DNA of 64,000 bases from Companilactobacillus bobalius. Its GTDB lineage: Bacteria; Bacillota; Bacilli; Lactobacillales; Lactobacillaceae. This document shows, piece by piece, positions 35,824 to 45,507 of the stretch. Positions within the stretch are counted from its first letter, which is position 1. The number at the start of each line of letters is the position of its first letter. The notes under the pieces were generated by a model. The model did no database searches, was not told the DNA's origin, and saw nothing but the letters and a program-made list of their open reading frames with translations. The translations under genes were made by a program, and so were the position numbers. The DNA lies in contig NZ_LNUA01000077.1 in NCBI RefSeq assembly GCF_009764355.1, positions 186,001-250,000 on the forward strand, in the 5' to 3' direction.

Positions 35824-36369
35824 ATGAATTCAGATATTAAAGAGGTATTAGTCTCTGAAGAGGAGATTAATGAAACTATTCAACGTTTGGGTAAACAGTT
35901 AACGGAAGAATATAAAGGCAAGAATCCTTTGTTCGTTTGTATTTTACGTGGAGCCGCTATGTTCATGATGGATCTCGTGAAGAGTTTAGATTTCAAAATG
36001 GAATATGATTTTATGGATGTTTCTAGTTATGGTGGGGAAAATACCGTTACAACCGGGGATGTTCGTATTATTAAAGATTTGGATACATCAGTACGTGATC
36101 GTGATGTAGTAATTGTTGAGGATATTATCGATACTGGATATACATTAGATCGTTTGGTAGAACTATTTGAATCGCGTCATGCTAAATCAATTAAATTGGT
36201 TTCATTCTTGGATAAGCCAGCTCGTAGAATTAAGCATGTCAAGGTTGATTACATCGGAGTGGAGATTCCTGATGAATTTGTAGTTGGTTATGGAATGGAT
36301 TATGATGAGCATTATCGTAATTTACCTTATGTTGGTGTATTAAAACCAGAGGTATATAGTACAAAATAA
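35824..36369 (+). CDS. hpt: Hypoxanthine-guanine phosphoribosyltransferase
   Basis: A 181-residue type I PRTase with FVCILRGAAMFMMDL, the PRPP loop VIVEDIIDTGYTL (about residues 98-110) and VVGYGMDYDEHYRNLPYVGVL. It salvages hypoxanthine and guanine with PRPP to IMP and GMP. In B. subtilis HprT can complex with TilS and with FtsH, encoded next to it. RBS is the TTGAGGTAAAAGC region. Likely cotranscribed with tilS. Confidence 0.96.
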   Translation: MNSDIKEVLVSEEEINETIQRLGKQLTEEYKGKNPLFVCILRGAAMFMMDLVKSLDFKMEYDFMDVSSYGGENTVTTGDVRIIKDLDTSVRDRDVVIVEDIIDTGYTLDRLVELFESRHAKSIKLVSFLDKPARRIKHVKVDYIGVEIPDEFVVGYGMDYDEHYRNLPYVGVLKPEVYSTK

Positions 36370-36379
36370 TTAAGATAGA

Positions 36380-36427
36380 GTTACAATTATTATTGTGTTA
36401 CTGTTCACCAATGTTACAATATGTAAC
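36380..36427. repeat. GTTAC repeats upstream of ftsH
   Basis: GTTACAAT at 36380-36387, GTTAC at 36397-36401 and GTTACAATATGTAAC (a palindrome) at 36413-36427, all within the 83-bp hpt-ftsH gap. Possible operator for ftsH; no matching known consensus comes to mind. Confidence 0.45.
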
Positions 36428-36452
36428 GTCTAAGTAATTTAGGAGGAAATGT

Positions 36453-38669
36453 ATGAAAAATAATCGAAATAGGTTAATTAATAATAGCCTGTTTTACATC
36501 TTGCTCTTTGTTGTTTTGGTTCTGGCAGCAAGTTGGTTTGCTGGTGGTCAATCCTCAGATCAATCTAAAACACTAAGCCAAGACCAATTCATTACACAAT
36601 TGAAGCAAGGCAAAGTGAAGAGTTTCAAACTAGAGCCTATTGGGGGAGCTTATCAAGTAACTGGTGAATACAAGAAAGCTCAAAAAGCTAATACAACACG
36701 TTCCGTGTCATTATTTAGCCGTGCCCAATCTAGCGGTTCTAGTGAGGTAACTTCATTTAGTTCGACTGTTTTGCCTAACAATGATACGTTAAAGAGAATC
36801 AATAACGCCGCTATGGCAAAGGGAGTTAAGACTACTGCTGCTCCTAAGTCACAATCCGGTCAATGGATTTCCTTGATATTGACGGTCGTTGTTCCATTTG
36901 CATTATTCTTCTTTGTAATCTTTGCAATGATGGGCCGTGGAGGCCAAGGTGGTGGCGCAAACCGTGTCATGAACTTTGGTAAATCTAAGGTCAAACCAGA
37001 GGATCCTAAGAAAAATAAAGTTAGATTCTCTGACGTTGCTGGTGCTGAAGAAGAAAAACAAGAACTTGTTGAAGTTGTTGAATTCTTAAAAGATCCAAGG
37101 AAGTTTGTTTCCTTGGGTGCCAGAATACCGGCGGGTGTCTTGTTAGAGGGTCCTCCCGGGACTGGTAAAACTTTACTAGCTAAGGCTGTTGCTGGTGAAG
37201 CTAAAGTTCCTTTCTATTCAATTTCTGGTTCAGATTTCGTTGAAATGTTCGTTGGTGTCGGTGCCTCACGTGTTCGTGACTTGTTCGAGAATGCTAAAAA
37301 AGATGCCCCATCAATTATCTTTATCGATGAAATTGATGCCGTTGGTCGTCAACGTGGTTCAGGTACCGGTGGCGGTAACGACGAACGTGAACAAACACTT
37401 AACCAATTGTTGATTGAGATGGATGGATTTACTGGTAATGAAGGTGTTATCGTTATGGCTGCTACTAACCGTTCTGATGTCCTTGATCCAGCGTTGTTAC
37501 GTCCTGGTCGTTTTGACCGTAAGATTTTGGTTGGTCGTCCTGATGTTAAGGGTCGTGAAGCCATTCTTAAAGTTCATGCTAGAAATAAACCATTTACAGA
37601 TGATGTTGATTTGAAAGCTATTGCACAACAAACACCAGGGTTTGCTGGTGCTGATCTAGAAAACTTACTTAACGAAGCCGCCTTAGTTGCTGCTCGTCGT
37701 GGTAAGCAAAAGATTGATCCAAGTGATCTTGATGAAGCTGAAGATCGTGTTATTGCCGGCCCAGCTAAGAGAAATCATGTTGTTCCTGAACAAGAACGTC
37801 ACACAGTTGCCTACCATGAAGCAGGACATGCTTTGATTGGTTTGGTTTTGAGTGACTCTCGTGTTGTTAGAAAGGTTACTATCGTTCCTCGTGGACGTGC
37901 CGGCGGTTACGCTATCATGTTACCTAAGGATGATCAAAACCTTGCAACTAAGAAGGAACTAAACGAACAAATTACTGGTTTACTTGGTGGACGTACTGCC
38001 GAAGAAATTATCGTCGGCCAACCTTCATCAGGTGCTTCAAATGACTTTGAACAAGCAACACAAATTGCTCGTACAATGGTTACTGAATATGGTATGACAG
38101 ATCGTTTAGGTACTGTTCAACTTGAAAAGAATGGTCAACCATTTAGTGGTGGTAATTATCGTCAATTACCTTCTTACTCAGAAGATACTGCTAAAGCAAT
38201 TGATCAAGAAGTTAAACGTATTATTGATGAAGATCACGAACGTGCTAGAGAAATTCTTGAAACACATCGTGAACAACATAAGATTATTGCCGAAGCTCTA
38301 TTGAAGTATGAAACACTTGATGAAAAGGAAATCTTGAGTTTGTATAATACAGGTAAGATGCCAGCTAATGATGCTAACCAAGAATTCCCAAGTGAAAGTG
38401 CTGCTACTTTTGAAGAATCAAAGAAGGCTGTTGAAGCTAAGGATGCTGAAAAGCAAAAGACTGAGGGTTCAACAAAAGATGAAACAGCTAAGTCAGATGA
38501 GAATATTGATGAAACTGTTTATCCTTCAGAAAAAGACGAAACTAAGTCAGATGACACAAATAGTTCTAATGAAACTACACCATCATCTACTGAGAATAAG
38601 TCCGATAAAGATTCAACAGATACTACTGACAATAGTGACAAAGATAATAACAATAATGATAATCAATAA
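36453..38669 (+). CDS. ftsH: ATP-dependent zinc metalloprotease FtsH
   Basis: A 738-residue membrane protease. It has two N-terminal membrane segments (about residues 11-28 and 138-160) around a short extracellular domain, an AAA domain with GPPGTGKT (about 234), [14 protein letters not shown] and the second region of homology, and the zinc site HEAGH (about 456) with a downstream metal-binding Asp/Glu. It degrades membrane and regulatory proteins. The last 100 residues are a low-complexity D/S/T/N/K-rich tail ending in an Asn/Asp run, longer than in Bacillus FtsH. RBS AGGAGG. Terminator immediately after the stop. Confidence 0.96.
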   Translation: MKNNRNRLINNSLFYILLFVVLVLAASWFAGGQSSDQSKTLSQDQFITQLKQGKVKSFKLEPIGGAYQVTGEYKKAQKANTTRSVSLFSRAQSSGSSEVTSFSSTVLPNNDTLKRINNAAMAKGVKTTAAPKSQSGQWISLILTVVVPFALFFFVIFAMMGRGGQGGGANRVMNFGKSKVKPEDPKKNKVRFSDVAGAEEEKQELVEVVEFLKDPRKFVSLGARIPAGVLLEGPPGTGKTLLAKAVAGEAKVPFYSISGSDFVEMFVGVGASRVRDLFENAKKDAPSIIFIDEIDAVGRQRGSGTGGGNDEREQTLNQLLIEMDGFTGNEGVIVMAATNRSDVLDPALLRPGRFDRKILVGRPDVKGREAILKVHARNKPFTDDVDLKAIAQQTPGFAGADLENLLNEAALVAARRGKQKIDPSDLDEAEDRVIAGPAKRNHVVPEQERHTVAYHEAGHALIGLVLSDSRVVRKVTIVPRGRAGGYAIMLPKDDQNLATKKELNEQITGLLGGRTAEEIIVGQPSSGASNDFEQATQIARTMVTEYGMTDRLGTVQLEKNGQPFSGGNYRQLPSYSEDTAKAIDQEVKRIIDEDHERAREILETHREQHKIIAEALLKYETLDEKEILSLYNTGKMPANDANQEFPSESAATFEESKKAVEAKDAEKQKTEGSTKDETAKSDENIDETVYPSEKDETKSDDTNSSNETTPSSTENKSDKDSTDTTDNSDKDNNNNDNQ

Positions 38670-38670
38670 A

Positions 38671-38699
38671 AAAGAGCGACTCGTATGAGTCGCTTTTTT
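38671..38699 (+). terminator. Terminator after ftsH
   Basis: AAAGAGCGACTC / GAGTCGCTTTTTT with GTAT loop, right after the stop codon. Confidence 0.92.
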
Positions 38700-38713
38700 G
38701 AACGGAGGAAACT

Positions 38714-39595
38714 ATGACTGATACTTTAACTAAATCAGTTTCTAAAGACGGAAAGTTTAGGGTTTATGTTGTTAATGCTACCCAAACTATTCAAGAGGCA
38801 CAAAAGAGACATGACACTTGGAGAAATTCCAGTGCCGCATTAGGTAGAACGATGATTGGTTCTATCCTAGTTGCTACTTCGACTCTTAAAGAGGATGAAG
38901 TTTTAACAACTAGAATTCAAGGTGGTGGCCCAGTTGGCGCTATCGTGGTTGATGCTGATGCTAAAGGAAATACTAAAGGTTACATTACTAATCCACATGT
39001 GAGTCTAAAGGCTCGTGAAGATGGTCATATTGATGTTCAAGCTGCTGTTGGTAATAAAGGAACTTTAAGTATTACTAAGGATTTGCATATGAAGAAACCA
39101 TTTACTGGTGAAGTTCCATTAGTTTCTGGTGAAATCGGAATGGATTTTGCCTATTATATGGCCAAATCAGAACAAATTCCTTCAGCTATAGGTGTTTCAG
39201 TGTTTGTAGAGCCCAATGAAAAAGTTGGTGCTGCAGGTGGATTCTTAGTCCAAACTTTGCCGGGAGCTACCGACAAAGATATTTCTAAAATTGAAGCTAA
39301 TTTGAAGATTGTCCCTAATCTATCAACCTTACTCAACGAAGGCTTAAGTAATAATGAAATCTTGGATAAGATTATGAATGGCGTTGAGATGAAAGTCTTG
39401 GATGAAATGCCAGTTCAATTCCAATGTGATTGTTCTAAAGAACGTTTCTCTAAATCACTAGCTACTTTATCTACTGCCAATCTACAAGCTATGATTGATG
39501 AAGATCATGGTGCTGAGGCAGTCTGCAAGTTCTGTGGTAATAAATATCAATTTAGTGAAGCTGAATTAAAGGAAATTATTGCAACTAAAGATTAA
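38714..39595 (+). CDS. hslO: Redox-regulated chaperone Hsp33
   Basis: A 293-residue protein with an N-terminal Hsp33 core (RVYVVNATQTIQEAQKRH, QGGGPVGAIVVDA) and the C-terminal zinc centre C-D-C (FQCDCSKERF) plus CKFC (about residues 238-275). Oxidation of the four Cys releases zinc and activates holdase function during peroxide or bleach stress. RBS ACGGAGGAAACT. Position after ftsH and before dusB matches Bacillus yacC. Confidence 0.95.
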   Translation: MTDTLTKSVSKDGKFRVYVVNATQTIQEAQKRHDTWRNSSAALGRTMIGSILVATSTLKEDEVLTTRIQGGGPVGAIVVDADAKGNTKGYITNPHVSLKAREDGHIDVQAAVGNKGTLSITKDLHMKKPFTGEVPLVSGEIGMDFAYYMAKSEQIPSAIGVSVFVEPNEKVGAAGGFLVQTLPGATDKDISKIEANLKIVPNLSTLLNEGLSNNEILDKIMNGVEMKVLDEMPVQFQCDCSKERFSKSLATLSTANLQAMIDEDHGAEAVCKFCGNKYQFSEAELKEIIATKD

Positions 39596-39665
39596 TCATG
39601 TTTGCCATATGAATAGAAAATTTGTTATTATTGCAAGTTGTAGTTAATAATTTGAGGTAAAAAGT

Positions 39666-40670
39666 ATGGAATGGAAAATAGGCAATGTAACGATTCCTAA
39701 TCAAATTGTGGTTGCTCCAATGGCTGGAATAACCAATTCAGCTTTTCGGGTTACGGCAAGAGAGTTTGGAGCTGGCTTAACTGTTTGCGAAATGATCAGT
39801 GATCAAGGTATTAAATATCGAAATGAAAAGACACTGGGTATGATGTTTGTTGATCCTAAAGAACATCCAGTCAGTATTCAGATTTTCGGTGGCAGTGTTG
39901 AGTCATTAGTTCAAGCAGCTAAATTTGTTGATGATAATACTAGTGCTGACATTATCGATATCAACATGGGATGCCCAGTTAAGAAGGTTACCAAGACTGG
40001 TGCAGGTTCTTGTTGGTTGAGAGATCCAGATCATCTATATGAAGCGGTGAAGGCTGTTAGTTCAGCTATCAGCAAGCCTCTAACAGTGAAGATGAGAACT
40101 GGTTGGGATGACGATCATATTTTGGCAGTTGAGAATGCTCTAGCAGCACAAGAAGGCGGAGCTTCCGCAATTGCTATGCATGGTCGCACGAAAGCCCAGA
40201 TGTACATGGGACATGCCAATTGGGATATCTTACATGAAGTAGCACAAAGTGTTTCCATTCCGTTTATGGGTAATGGTGATATTAAAACTCCTCAAGATGC
40301 TAAGACAATGATCGAAGACGTGGGTGCAGATGCTGCCATGGTAGGTCGAGCCGTACTTGGTAATCTATGGAGATTGAATGCGATGAACCATTATTTAGAA
40401 ACTGGAGAATTATTACCAGAACCAAGCGTTCCAGAAAAAATTAATATAGCTAAACTTCAACTCCAACGTCTGGTAGACTTAAAAGGTGAGCATGTTGGTG
40501 TTCCAGAATTTCGTCAACAGGCAGCATATTATCTAAGGGGGATTCCCCATGCAGTAAGAACACGTGCTAAAGTAGTGGAAGAAGATTCCATGCAGGAAGT
40601 GTTCGATACATTAGATCAATTTGTTGAAAGTTACGAGAAGAGAGAAGCGAGATCTTCAAGAATTTCGTAG
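39666..40670 (+). CDS. dusB: tRNA-dihydrouridine synthase B
   Basis: A 334-residue FMN-dependent TIM-barrel enzyme: VAPMAGITNSAFR, QIFGGSVESLV, IDINMGCPVKKVTKTGAGS (with catalytic Cys further on in the family pattern), LTVKMRTGWDD and MHGRTKAQMYMG. It reduces uridines in the tRNA D-loop. RBS TTGAGGTAAAAAGT upstream. A moderate promoter (TTGCCA, 17 bp, TTATTA) occurs in the preceding gap. It is followed 15 bp later by lysS, as in Bacillus. Confidence 0.94.
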   Translation: MEWKIGNVTIPNQIVVAPMAGITNSAFRVTAREFGAGLTVCEMISDQGIKYRNEKTLGMMFVDPKEHPVSIQIFGGSVESLVQAAKFVDDNTSADIIDINMGCPVKKVTKTGAGSCWLRDPDHLYEAVKAVSSAISKPLTVKMRTGWDDDHILAVENALAAQEGGASAIAMHGRTKAQMYMGHANWDILHEVAQSVSIPFMGNGDIKTPQDAKTMIEDVGADAAMVGRAVLGNLWRLNAMNHYLETGELLPEPSVPEKINIAKLQLQRLVDLKGEHVGVPEFRQQAAYYLRGIPHAVRTRAKVVEEDSMQEVFDTLDQFVESYEKREARSSRIS

Positions 40671-40685
40671 ACAGGGGGAAAAATT

Positions 40686-42230
40686 TTGAGTAACGAGAAT
40701 AAGAAAAAGCAACCAACGAAAGAAGAAATAAAAAAGACTAGAGTCATGAATGACCAACTAAGGGTCAGACGTGAAAAACTACAAGAACTTTATGATGAAG
40801 GTGTTGATCCATTCGGTTCAAGATTTGAAAGAACTGCATTGGCTCAAGAAATTCATGACAAGTACGGTGATGAAGATAAGGAAGTTCTTGAAGAACAAGA
40901 CTTACCAGTTGTTATTGCCGGTCGTATGATGTCAAAACGTGGTAAAGGTAAAGTTGGTTTTGCTGATATCCGTGATAGAAGTGGCAGAATTCAAATTTAT
41001 GTTCGTAAAGATGTTGTTGGTGAAGAGAACTATCATATCTTCAAACGTGCCGATATTGGTGACCATTTAGGTATCCATGGTGAAATCATGAAGACAGACA
41101 TGGGTGAATTAACTGTTAAAGCCACTCATATAACAATGCTATCTAAGTCATTGCGTCCATTACCTGATAAATTCCATGGTTTAACAAACGTTGAACAAAT
41201 TTATCGTCAAAGATATTTGGATCTAATTGCTAACCAAGATAGTTTTGAACGTTTCAAGAAACGTACTAAGATTATTTCAGCTGTTCGTGAATACTTAGAT
41301 GGTGAAGGCTTCATGTCAGTTGAAACTCCTGTCCTAAATACACAAGCTGGTGGTGCTAGTGCTAGACCATTCATCACACATCACAATGCTTTGGATATGC
41401 AAATGTATCTCCGTATTGCTCTTGAACTACCACTTAAGAGATTAATCGTTGGTGGCTTCGAACGAGTTTATGAAATTGGACGTGCTTTCCGTAACGAAGG
41501 TTTGGATACACAACACAACCCTGAATATACTTCACTAGAGACATATGCTGCATATTGGGATATGACAGATGTTATGAAAGAAGTCGAAGGACTCTTCAGA
41601 CATGCTGCTCAAAAAGCCAATGGTACACAACAAGTTACTTATCAAGGTGAAGAAATTGATTTGAGCAAGCCGTTCAAACGTATCAAGATGGTTGATGCAA
41701 TCAAAGAACAAACAGGAATTGATTTCAGCCAAGATATGGATCTTGAACAAGCTCGTAAATTAGCCGATGAAAAGGGTGTTAAGTACGAAGACTTCTGGGG
41801 CGTTGGTCATATCATTGCTGAATTCTTTGAAGAATTCGTTGAAGACACTCTAAAGGAACCTACATTCGTTTACGAATATCCTTTGGAAGTTTCACCACTT
41901 GCTAAGAAGAGCAAAGAAAACCCTAACTTCACAGATCGTTTCGAAGTTTACATTTTAGGCCATGAATTCGGTAATGCCTTTACTGAACTAAATGATCCTA
42001 TTGATCAAAAAGAACGTTTTGAAGCACAAGCTGCCGAACGTGAAAAAGGTAATGATGAAGCCGAACATATTGATAACGACTTCGTTGAAGCTATGGAATA
42101 TGGTATGCCACCAACAGGTGGACTAGGAATTGGTATTGATAGACTAGTAATGTTGCTAACAGATGCACCATCAATTCGTGATGTTATCTTGTTCCCAACA
42201 ATGAGACCCGAAGACAATAGCGAAGAATAG
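40686..42230 (+). CDS. lysS: Lysyl-tRNA synthetase, class II
   Basis: A 514-residue class IIb aaRS. The N-terminal OB anticodon-binding domain ([20 protein letters not shown]) is followed by the catalytic core with motif 2 ([18 protein letters not shown]) and motif 3 ([14 protein letters not shown]). It charges tRNA-Lys. TTG start with AGGGGGAAAAATT upstream. No T-box precedes it. The usual following genes (ctsR-mcsAB-clpC or rRNA) are displaced here by an accessory patch of repeats, a regulator and a surface protein. Confidence 0.96.
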   Translation: MSNENKKKQPTKEEIKKTRVMNDQLRVRREKLQELYDEGVDPFGSRFERTALAQEIHDKYGDEDKEVLEEQDLPVVIAGRMMSKRGKGKVGFADIRDRSGRIQIYVRKDVVGEENYHIFKRADIGDHLGIHGEIMKTDMGELTVKATHITMLSKSLRPLPDKFHGLTNVEQIYRQRYLDLIANQDSFERFKKRTKIISAVREYLDGEGFMSVETPVLNTQAGGASARPFITHHNALDMQMYLRIALELPLKRLIVGGFERVYEIGRAFRNEGLDTQHNPEYTSLETYAAYWDMTDVMKEVEGLFRHAAQKANGTQQVTYQGEEIDLSKPFKRIKMVDAIKEQTGIDFSQDMDLEQARKLADEKGVKYEDFWGVGHIIAEFFEEFVEDTLKEPTFVYEYPLEVSPLAKKSKENPNFTDRFEVYILGHEFGNAFTELNDPIDQKERFEAQAAEREKGNDEAEHIDNDFVEAMEYGMPPTGGLGIGIDRLVMLLTDAPSIRDVILFPTMRPEDNSEE

Positions 42231-42356
42231 AGAGTGAAGCAGGCCTGGGAATTTCCGAGGATTTGCCTAAGTACTGGAATCGCACGCGTACCTTGCGCGC
42301 AATTTCAGTACTGTAGCAAACCGGAAGAAATTGGCCTGCATAGCTCGTTTCAATAG
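42231..42356. repeat. Long-hairpin repeat unit 1 (tandem, after lysS)
   Basis: Begins AGAGTGAAGCAGGCC and closes GGCCTGCATAGCTCGTTTC. The unit folds back on itself nearly end to end: GCAGGCC/GGCCTGC at the base, then AATTTCC/GGAAGAAATT, TTTGC/GCAAA, and an 18-bp central stem with AGTACTG/CAGTACT. GC content is visibly higher than the surroundings. It begins right after the lysS stop. Confidence 0.7.
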
Positions 42357-42476
42357 AGAGTGAAGCAGATCCGTTTAGATTCTGAGCATTTGCAGGAATT
42401 TGCGAATTGGCTGCGTAGCAGACGGTTCGTGAAGTCAGGCAAAGCACAGGAATCTGGTCTGCGTAACTCGTTTCCA
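42357..42476. repeat. Long-hairpin repeat unit 2 (tandem, diverged)
   Basis: Same boundaries as unit 1 (AGAGTGAAGCAG ... CTGCGTAACTCGTTTC) but a different interior, which still folds: GCAGATC/GGTCTGC, AGATTC/GAATCT, CATTTGC/GCAAAG and GCTGC/GCAG. Structure is kept though sequence has drifted. With unit 1 it occupies most of the 437-bp lysS-WYL gap. Confidence 0.65.
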
Positions 42477-42524
42477 CTATTCAATATAGAACAATGGTTA
42501 TCTATTTATGAATATCTACTTAAT

Positions 42525-42578
42525 AAAAATACCAGTGTAACAATCTCAAAGAGAGGCTGCTGCACTGGTATTTTTTTG
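42525..42578 (+). terminator. Terminator of lysS
   Basis: AAATACCAGTG / CACTGGTATTT stem with a 23-base loop and seven T. Confidence 0.85.
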
Positions 42579-42611
42579 TTGATATTATTGTTTATAGGAA
42601 AACGACATATT

Positions 42612-42639
42612 TTGACGTCTTTGATGTATAGAATATAGC
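42612..42639 (+). promoter_or_regulatory. Promoter of the WYL regulator
   Basis: TTGACG (42612-42617), 16-bp spacer, TATAGC (42634-42639). Confidence 0.5.
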
Positions 42640-42667
42640 TAAGAAATATGTTTTGAGGGGATCGAAT

Positions 42668-43654
42668 ATGAATTTAACACTAGAGATATTCTTTTTACTT
42701 TTGGAAAATAGGCCAATGTTGAATCGCGAGATTGCAGAAAGATTGGATACTAACATTCGCAATGTCCAACGTTCGATTGAAAAAATTGAATCGGCTTTTG
42801 ATCAGAATATTTCTTTAAGCAACTATTTCAATTTTAAAAAAGATGGACGTTATCATACCGTCAGTCAGAATTTGTTTTTAAAAGAAGACGAGATTCTGTT
42901 ACTTATTAAGATATTAGTTTCTAGTCGATCATTGAATAAAAGGGAACTATCTCATTTGATTGATAAAATGGTCAATATGTCTGGAATTGAAAATCGTAAA
43001 CTTGTTAAGGCATCGGTTACTAGTGAGTTACTGTCTGATATCTATATTGATGATAAAAGTGATCGACAGAAAAAGTTGTGGGAATTGGAACAATATATTT
43101 TTAATCGCGAGAAAATTGAATTTGAATACACTGACCATGAACGATTGGAAAAAGCTGAAACTAAAAAGTTTGAAATCTTACCTGTGCACACTTTCTTTGA
43201 TAATTACTACTTCTTCTTGACTGGAATGGAAAAGCAGACGCATCAATATGTGACCTATAGAATTGACTGGATGGATAAAATAGAACCGATTAGAGTAAGG
43301 TTAAATATTGAACATCGTGAGCGATTGGATCATGGGAAAGAGGCTGAACATAATCTTTACGGATACATGGGGAAGAGAACACATATTTATTTTGAATATT
43401 ACGGATATATTGGTTATATCAAGGATAAATTTCCAAATTGTCGCGTAATTAAACGACTTGATAAACCTAATAGATTTCCTTTTTCAGTTAATTTAATTGA
43501 GATTGAAGTTAATTATTCAGATGGAGTTAAATTATGGTTACTGGGTGAGACTACGATATTGCGCGTTGTGAAACCCCAAGCTATCGCTGATGATATTAAA
43601 AAGACACTTTATGATACTTATTGTTTATACAATGATGACGACGATGATCTATAA
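42668..43654 (+). CDS. HTH-WYL domain transcriptional regulator
   Basis: A 328-residue protein. An N-terminal winged helix-turn-helix (about residues 1-60; MLNREIAERLDTNIRNVQRSIE) is followed by a linker and a WYL-like Sm-fold domain (about 140-230; KFEILPVHTFFDNYYFFLTG, in place of the usual 'P.....G.WYL' motif) and a WCX-like C-terminal part, ending in an acidic DDDDD run. WYL proteins sense nucleotide or nucleic-acid ligands and often regulate stress or defence genes. No defence gene is adjacent; the surface-protein gene downstream is the only obvious target. ATG at 42668 has TTGAGGGG upstream. Confidence 0.75.
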   Translation: MNLTLEIFFLLLENRPMLNREIAERLDTNIRNVQRSIEKIESAFDQNISLSNYFNFKKDGRYHTVSQNLFLKEDEILLLIKILVSSRSLNKRELSHLIDKMVNMSGIENRKLVKASVTSELLSDIYIDDKSDRQKKLWELEQYIFNREKIEFEYTDHERLEKAETKKFEILPVHTFFDNYYFFLTGMEKQTHQYVTYRIDWMDKIEPIRVRLNIEHRERLDHGKEAEHNLYGYMGKRTHIYFEYYGYIGYIKDKFPNCRVIKRLDKPNRFPFSVNLIEIEVNYSDGVKLWLLGETTILRVVKPQAIADDIKKTLYDTYCLYNDDDDDL

Positions 43655-43692
43655 AGTTATCTTAGTTTAAGACTTTTTTTAAAAAATTCCCA

Positions 43693-43735
43693 CTTAGTAC
43701 GTAAACGACATTTATTGTCGTTAGCGTTCGCTAAG
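43693..43735. promoter_or_regulatory. Inverted repeat upstream of the SLAP gene
   Basis: AACGACA (43704-43710) / TGTCGTT (43716-43722), perfect 7-bp arms within outer CTTAG (43693) / CTAAG (43731). It overlaps a possible -35 TTGTCG (43715-43720; 16-bp spacer, TAAATT at 43737-43742). Candidate operator, perhaps for the adjacent WYL regulator, or an mRNA hairpin. Confidence 0.45.
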
Positions 43736-43776
43736 ATAAATTTGTATTTAAAATAATTTGATAAGGGGATTTAAAT

Positions 43777-45360
43777 ATGAAAAAGTATTATGGACCAATT
43801 GTTTTGGGCTTAGCCGCATTGACTCTCGGGGCTGCTACAACACAAGTGACAGCACACGCTGAAGATAATAGCGACGAAGGAACACAAGTGGGTACTCCAG
43901 CCAAAAGTGAGGGAACGACAGAGGATAAAGGAGAACAAATCGAAACTTCTGTTGAAAGTGATATTCAAAAAGAATTGAATCAAGAGATTGCTTCTATTGA
44001 TGATATGATTTCATCCGGCAATTATAAAGCCGAACAAATTACTACTCTTAAGAATGCAAAAGAAGAGTATACGAAGAAAGCAGCCACCGCAAAAAATGAT
44101 CAAGATAGACAAGCCATTTATGATGACCTTGCTAGTTCAATAGTAAATAATGATAACATTGCCTATACAGTAGAATTGCCTACTAATGCTATTGTCAGTG
44201 GTACAAAAGAAAAGGTTGTGATTCCAGCCAAATCAGTTGTTGTGTATGCTGGAGAGACTCAAACTAATTATGTTGAGTTGCCTAATGGTTATGCTCCAGT
44301 TAGTCAACCTAAAGGAATTTCGGCTGAGGTAAAAGTATCAGTAAGTAATGATGGAAAGGTTACTTTCAGCGGTGATGTAGATAAAAATAATAATTTAACT
44401 GTAGTTGATACTATTACTCCAGCTAGTTTGAAAAAAGATATTGATGAAGATTTATATCTTTCTACTGTCTACACAAGCTCTGATAAAAAAGATGAATTAG
44501 CTAAACTTAATAATAGTTATAAACAAGAATTAACAACCATTCAAAATAAGGTTTCTGCTGAAAATGTCGATGCCAAGACGCTACATACTTTAAGCGATGA
44601 AGCCAAATCTGTCGTTGATAAATATACTAATGATATTACCCTTAGTGAAACAACAGCTCAATTTGGTGTTCCTGCCTTAAAAGGTGGATCAGTTACCTTT
44701 AGATTCAGAAATGAATTTATAACTGTTAAGTATAACGAAGATGCTACAAAACTAGTATCAGCCGAAGTAACTGATAAAAATGGTAATAAGGTAAAGTCTA
44801 ATACTAAGTTGATAGCTTCAGTTGGATTAAGTAGTTTTAATGGTCCTGATTCTGTAAAGAATACTAATGAGCCACTTTCAAATACAAATACTAATACCAA
44901 CAATAGTAGCAATAATAACTCTACCAAACCAGATACCAATACAAATACAGAAACAACACCAAACAAGTCAGTTTCTGATCATGTCACAACTTTCTATGTC
45001 TTACCAAATAATCCTGTAACTCTATTTGATGGTAATGGAAGTAAATTAACTAATCGTGTTCTTGGCGGTAATTCATTATGGCGTGCTGACAAATTAATGT
45101 CACTTGATGGTGTTAATTATTTACGCGTTGCTACAAACGAATGGGTTAAGTTAGATAATGGTTTGGAAGTTAATCCCCTTAAACAAACTATTACTACTAA
45201 TAAACAAGCGCACCTATACACTGGAAAAGGTAAACTTATTACTAACCGTGTCTTAGGTAATAACACAGCTTGGTTAACTGACCAATCAGCCACAATCGAT
45301 GGTCAAACAATGTATCGTGTTGCTACAAATGAATGGCTCAGTGCTAACGATATTAAATAA
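43777..45360 (+). CDS. Secreted cell-wall protein with two C-terminal SLAP-type repeats
   Basis: A 527-residue exported protein. The signal peptide MKKYYGPIVLGLAALTLG...VTAHAED is probably cut after AHA. An acidic mature N-terminus and a helical/beta middle region follow, then an N/T/S-rich linker (about residues 367-395). Two repeats of about 55 residues close the protein: one around LFDGNGSKLTNRVLGGN...YLRVATNEWVK, the other YTGKGKLITNRVLGNN...MYRVATNEWLS. These match the lactobacillus SLAP wall-binding domain that attaches S-layer and related proteins to wall polymers. No LPXTG. The role of the central part is unknown. Terminator follows. Confidence 0.82.
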   Translation: MKKYYGPIVLGLAALTLGAATTQVTAHAEDNSDEGTQVGTPAKSEGTTEDKGEQIETSVESDIQKELNQEIASIDDMISSGNYKAEQITTLKNAKEEYTKKAATAKNDQDRQAIYDDLASSIVNNDNIAYTVELPTNAIVSGTKEKVVIPAKSVVVYAGETQTNYVELPNGYAPVSQPKGISAEVKVSVSNDGKVTFSGDVDKNNNLTVVDTITPASLKKDIDEDLYLSTVYTSSDKKDELAKLNNSYKQELTTIQNKVSAENVDAKTLHTLSDEAKSVVDKYTNDITLSETTAQFGVPALKGGSVTFRFRNEFITVKYNEDATKLVSAEVTDKNGNKVKSNTKLIASVGLSSFNGPDSVKNTNEPLSNTNTNTNNSSNNNSTKPDTNTNTETTPNKSVSDHVTTFYVLPNNPVTLFDGNGSKLTNRVLGGNSLWRADKLMSLDGVNYLRVATNEWVKLDNGLEVNPLKQTITTNKQAHLYTGKGKLITNRVLGNNTAWLTDQSATIDGQTMYRVATNEWLSANDIK

Positions 45361-45393
45361 TTTCTAGAAAATGCTATAACCCCAAAATCGAGA

Positions 45394-45438
45394 AAATCCG
45401 ATATAAATTCGTAAGAATTTTATATCGGATTTTTTTTA
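45394..45438 (+). terminator. Terminator after the SLAP gene
   Basis: AAATCCGATATAAATTC / GAATTTTATATCGGATTT stem with GTAA loop and T-run. Confidence 0.92.
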
Positions 45439-45447
45439 AAATTTTCG

Positions 45448-45477
45448 TTGACAATTTTTGTGGTCAATAGGTATAAT
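45448..45477 (+). promoter_or_regulatory. tRNA operon promoter
   Basis: Consensus TTGACA (45448-45453) and TATAAT (45472-45477) with an 18-bp spacer, about 30 bp before the first tRNA. Confidence 0.85.
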
Positions 45478-45507
45478 AATATAGTTGTTTCAAGCAAGGA
45501 ACACTAT

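Noticed and set aside
40640..40690. T-box riboswitch before lysS
   Set aside because: The dusB-lysS gap is just 15 bp and no T-box sequence is present.
42184..42477. Minus-strand ORF of 97 codons (METSYADQ...) across the tandem repeats
   Set aside because: It is formed by the palindromic repeat units themselves; its repeated METSYA/IETSYA segments mirror the DNA repeat, it overlaps the lysS end, and there is no RBS.
44658..44966. Minus-strand 102-codon ORF within the SLAP gene
   Set aside because: Reverse reading of the N/T/S-rich linker, giving a Leu/Val run; no RBS.
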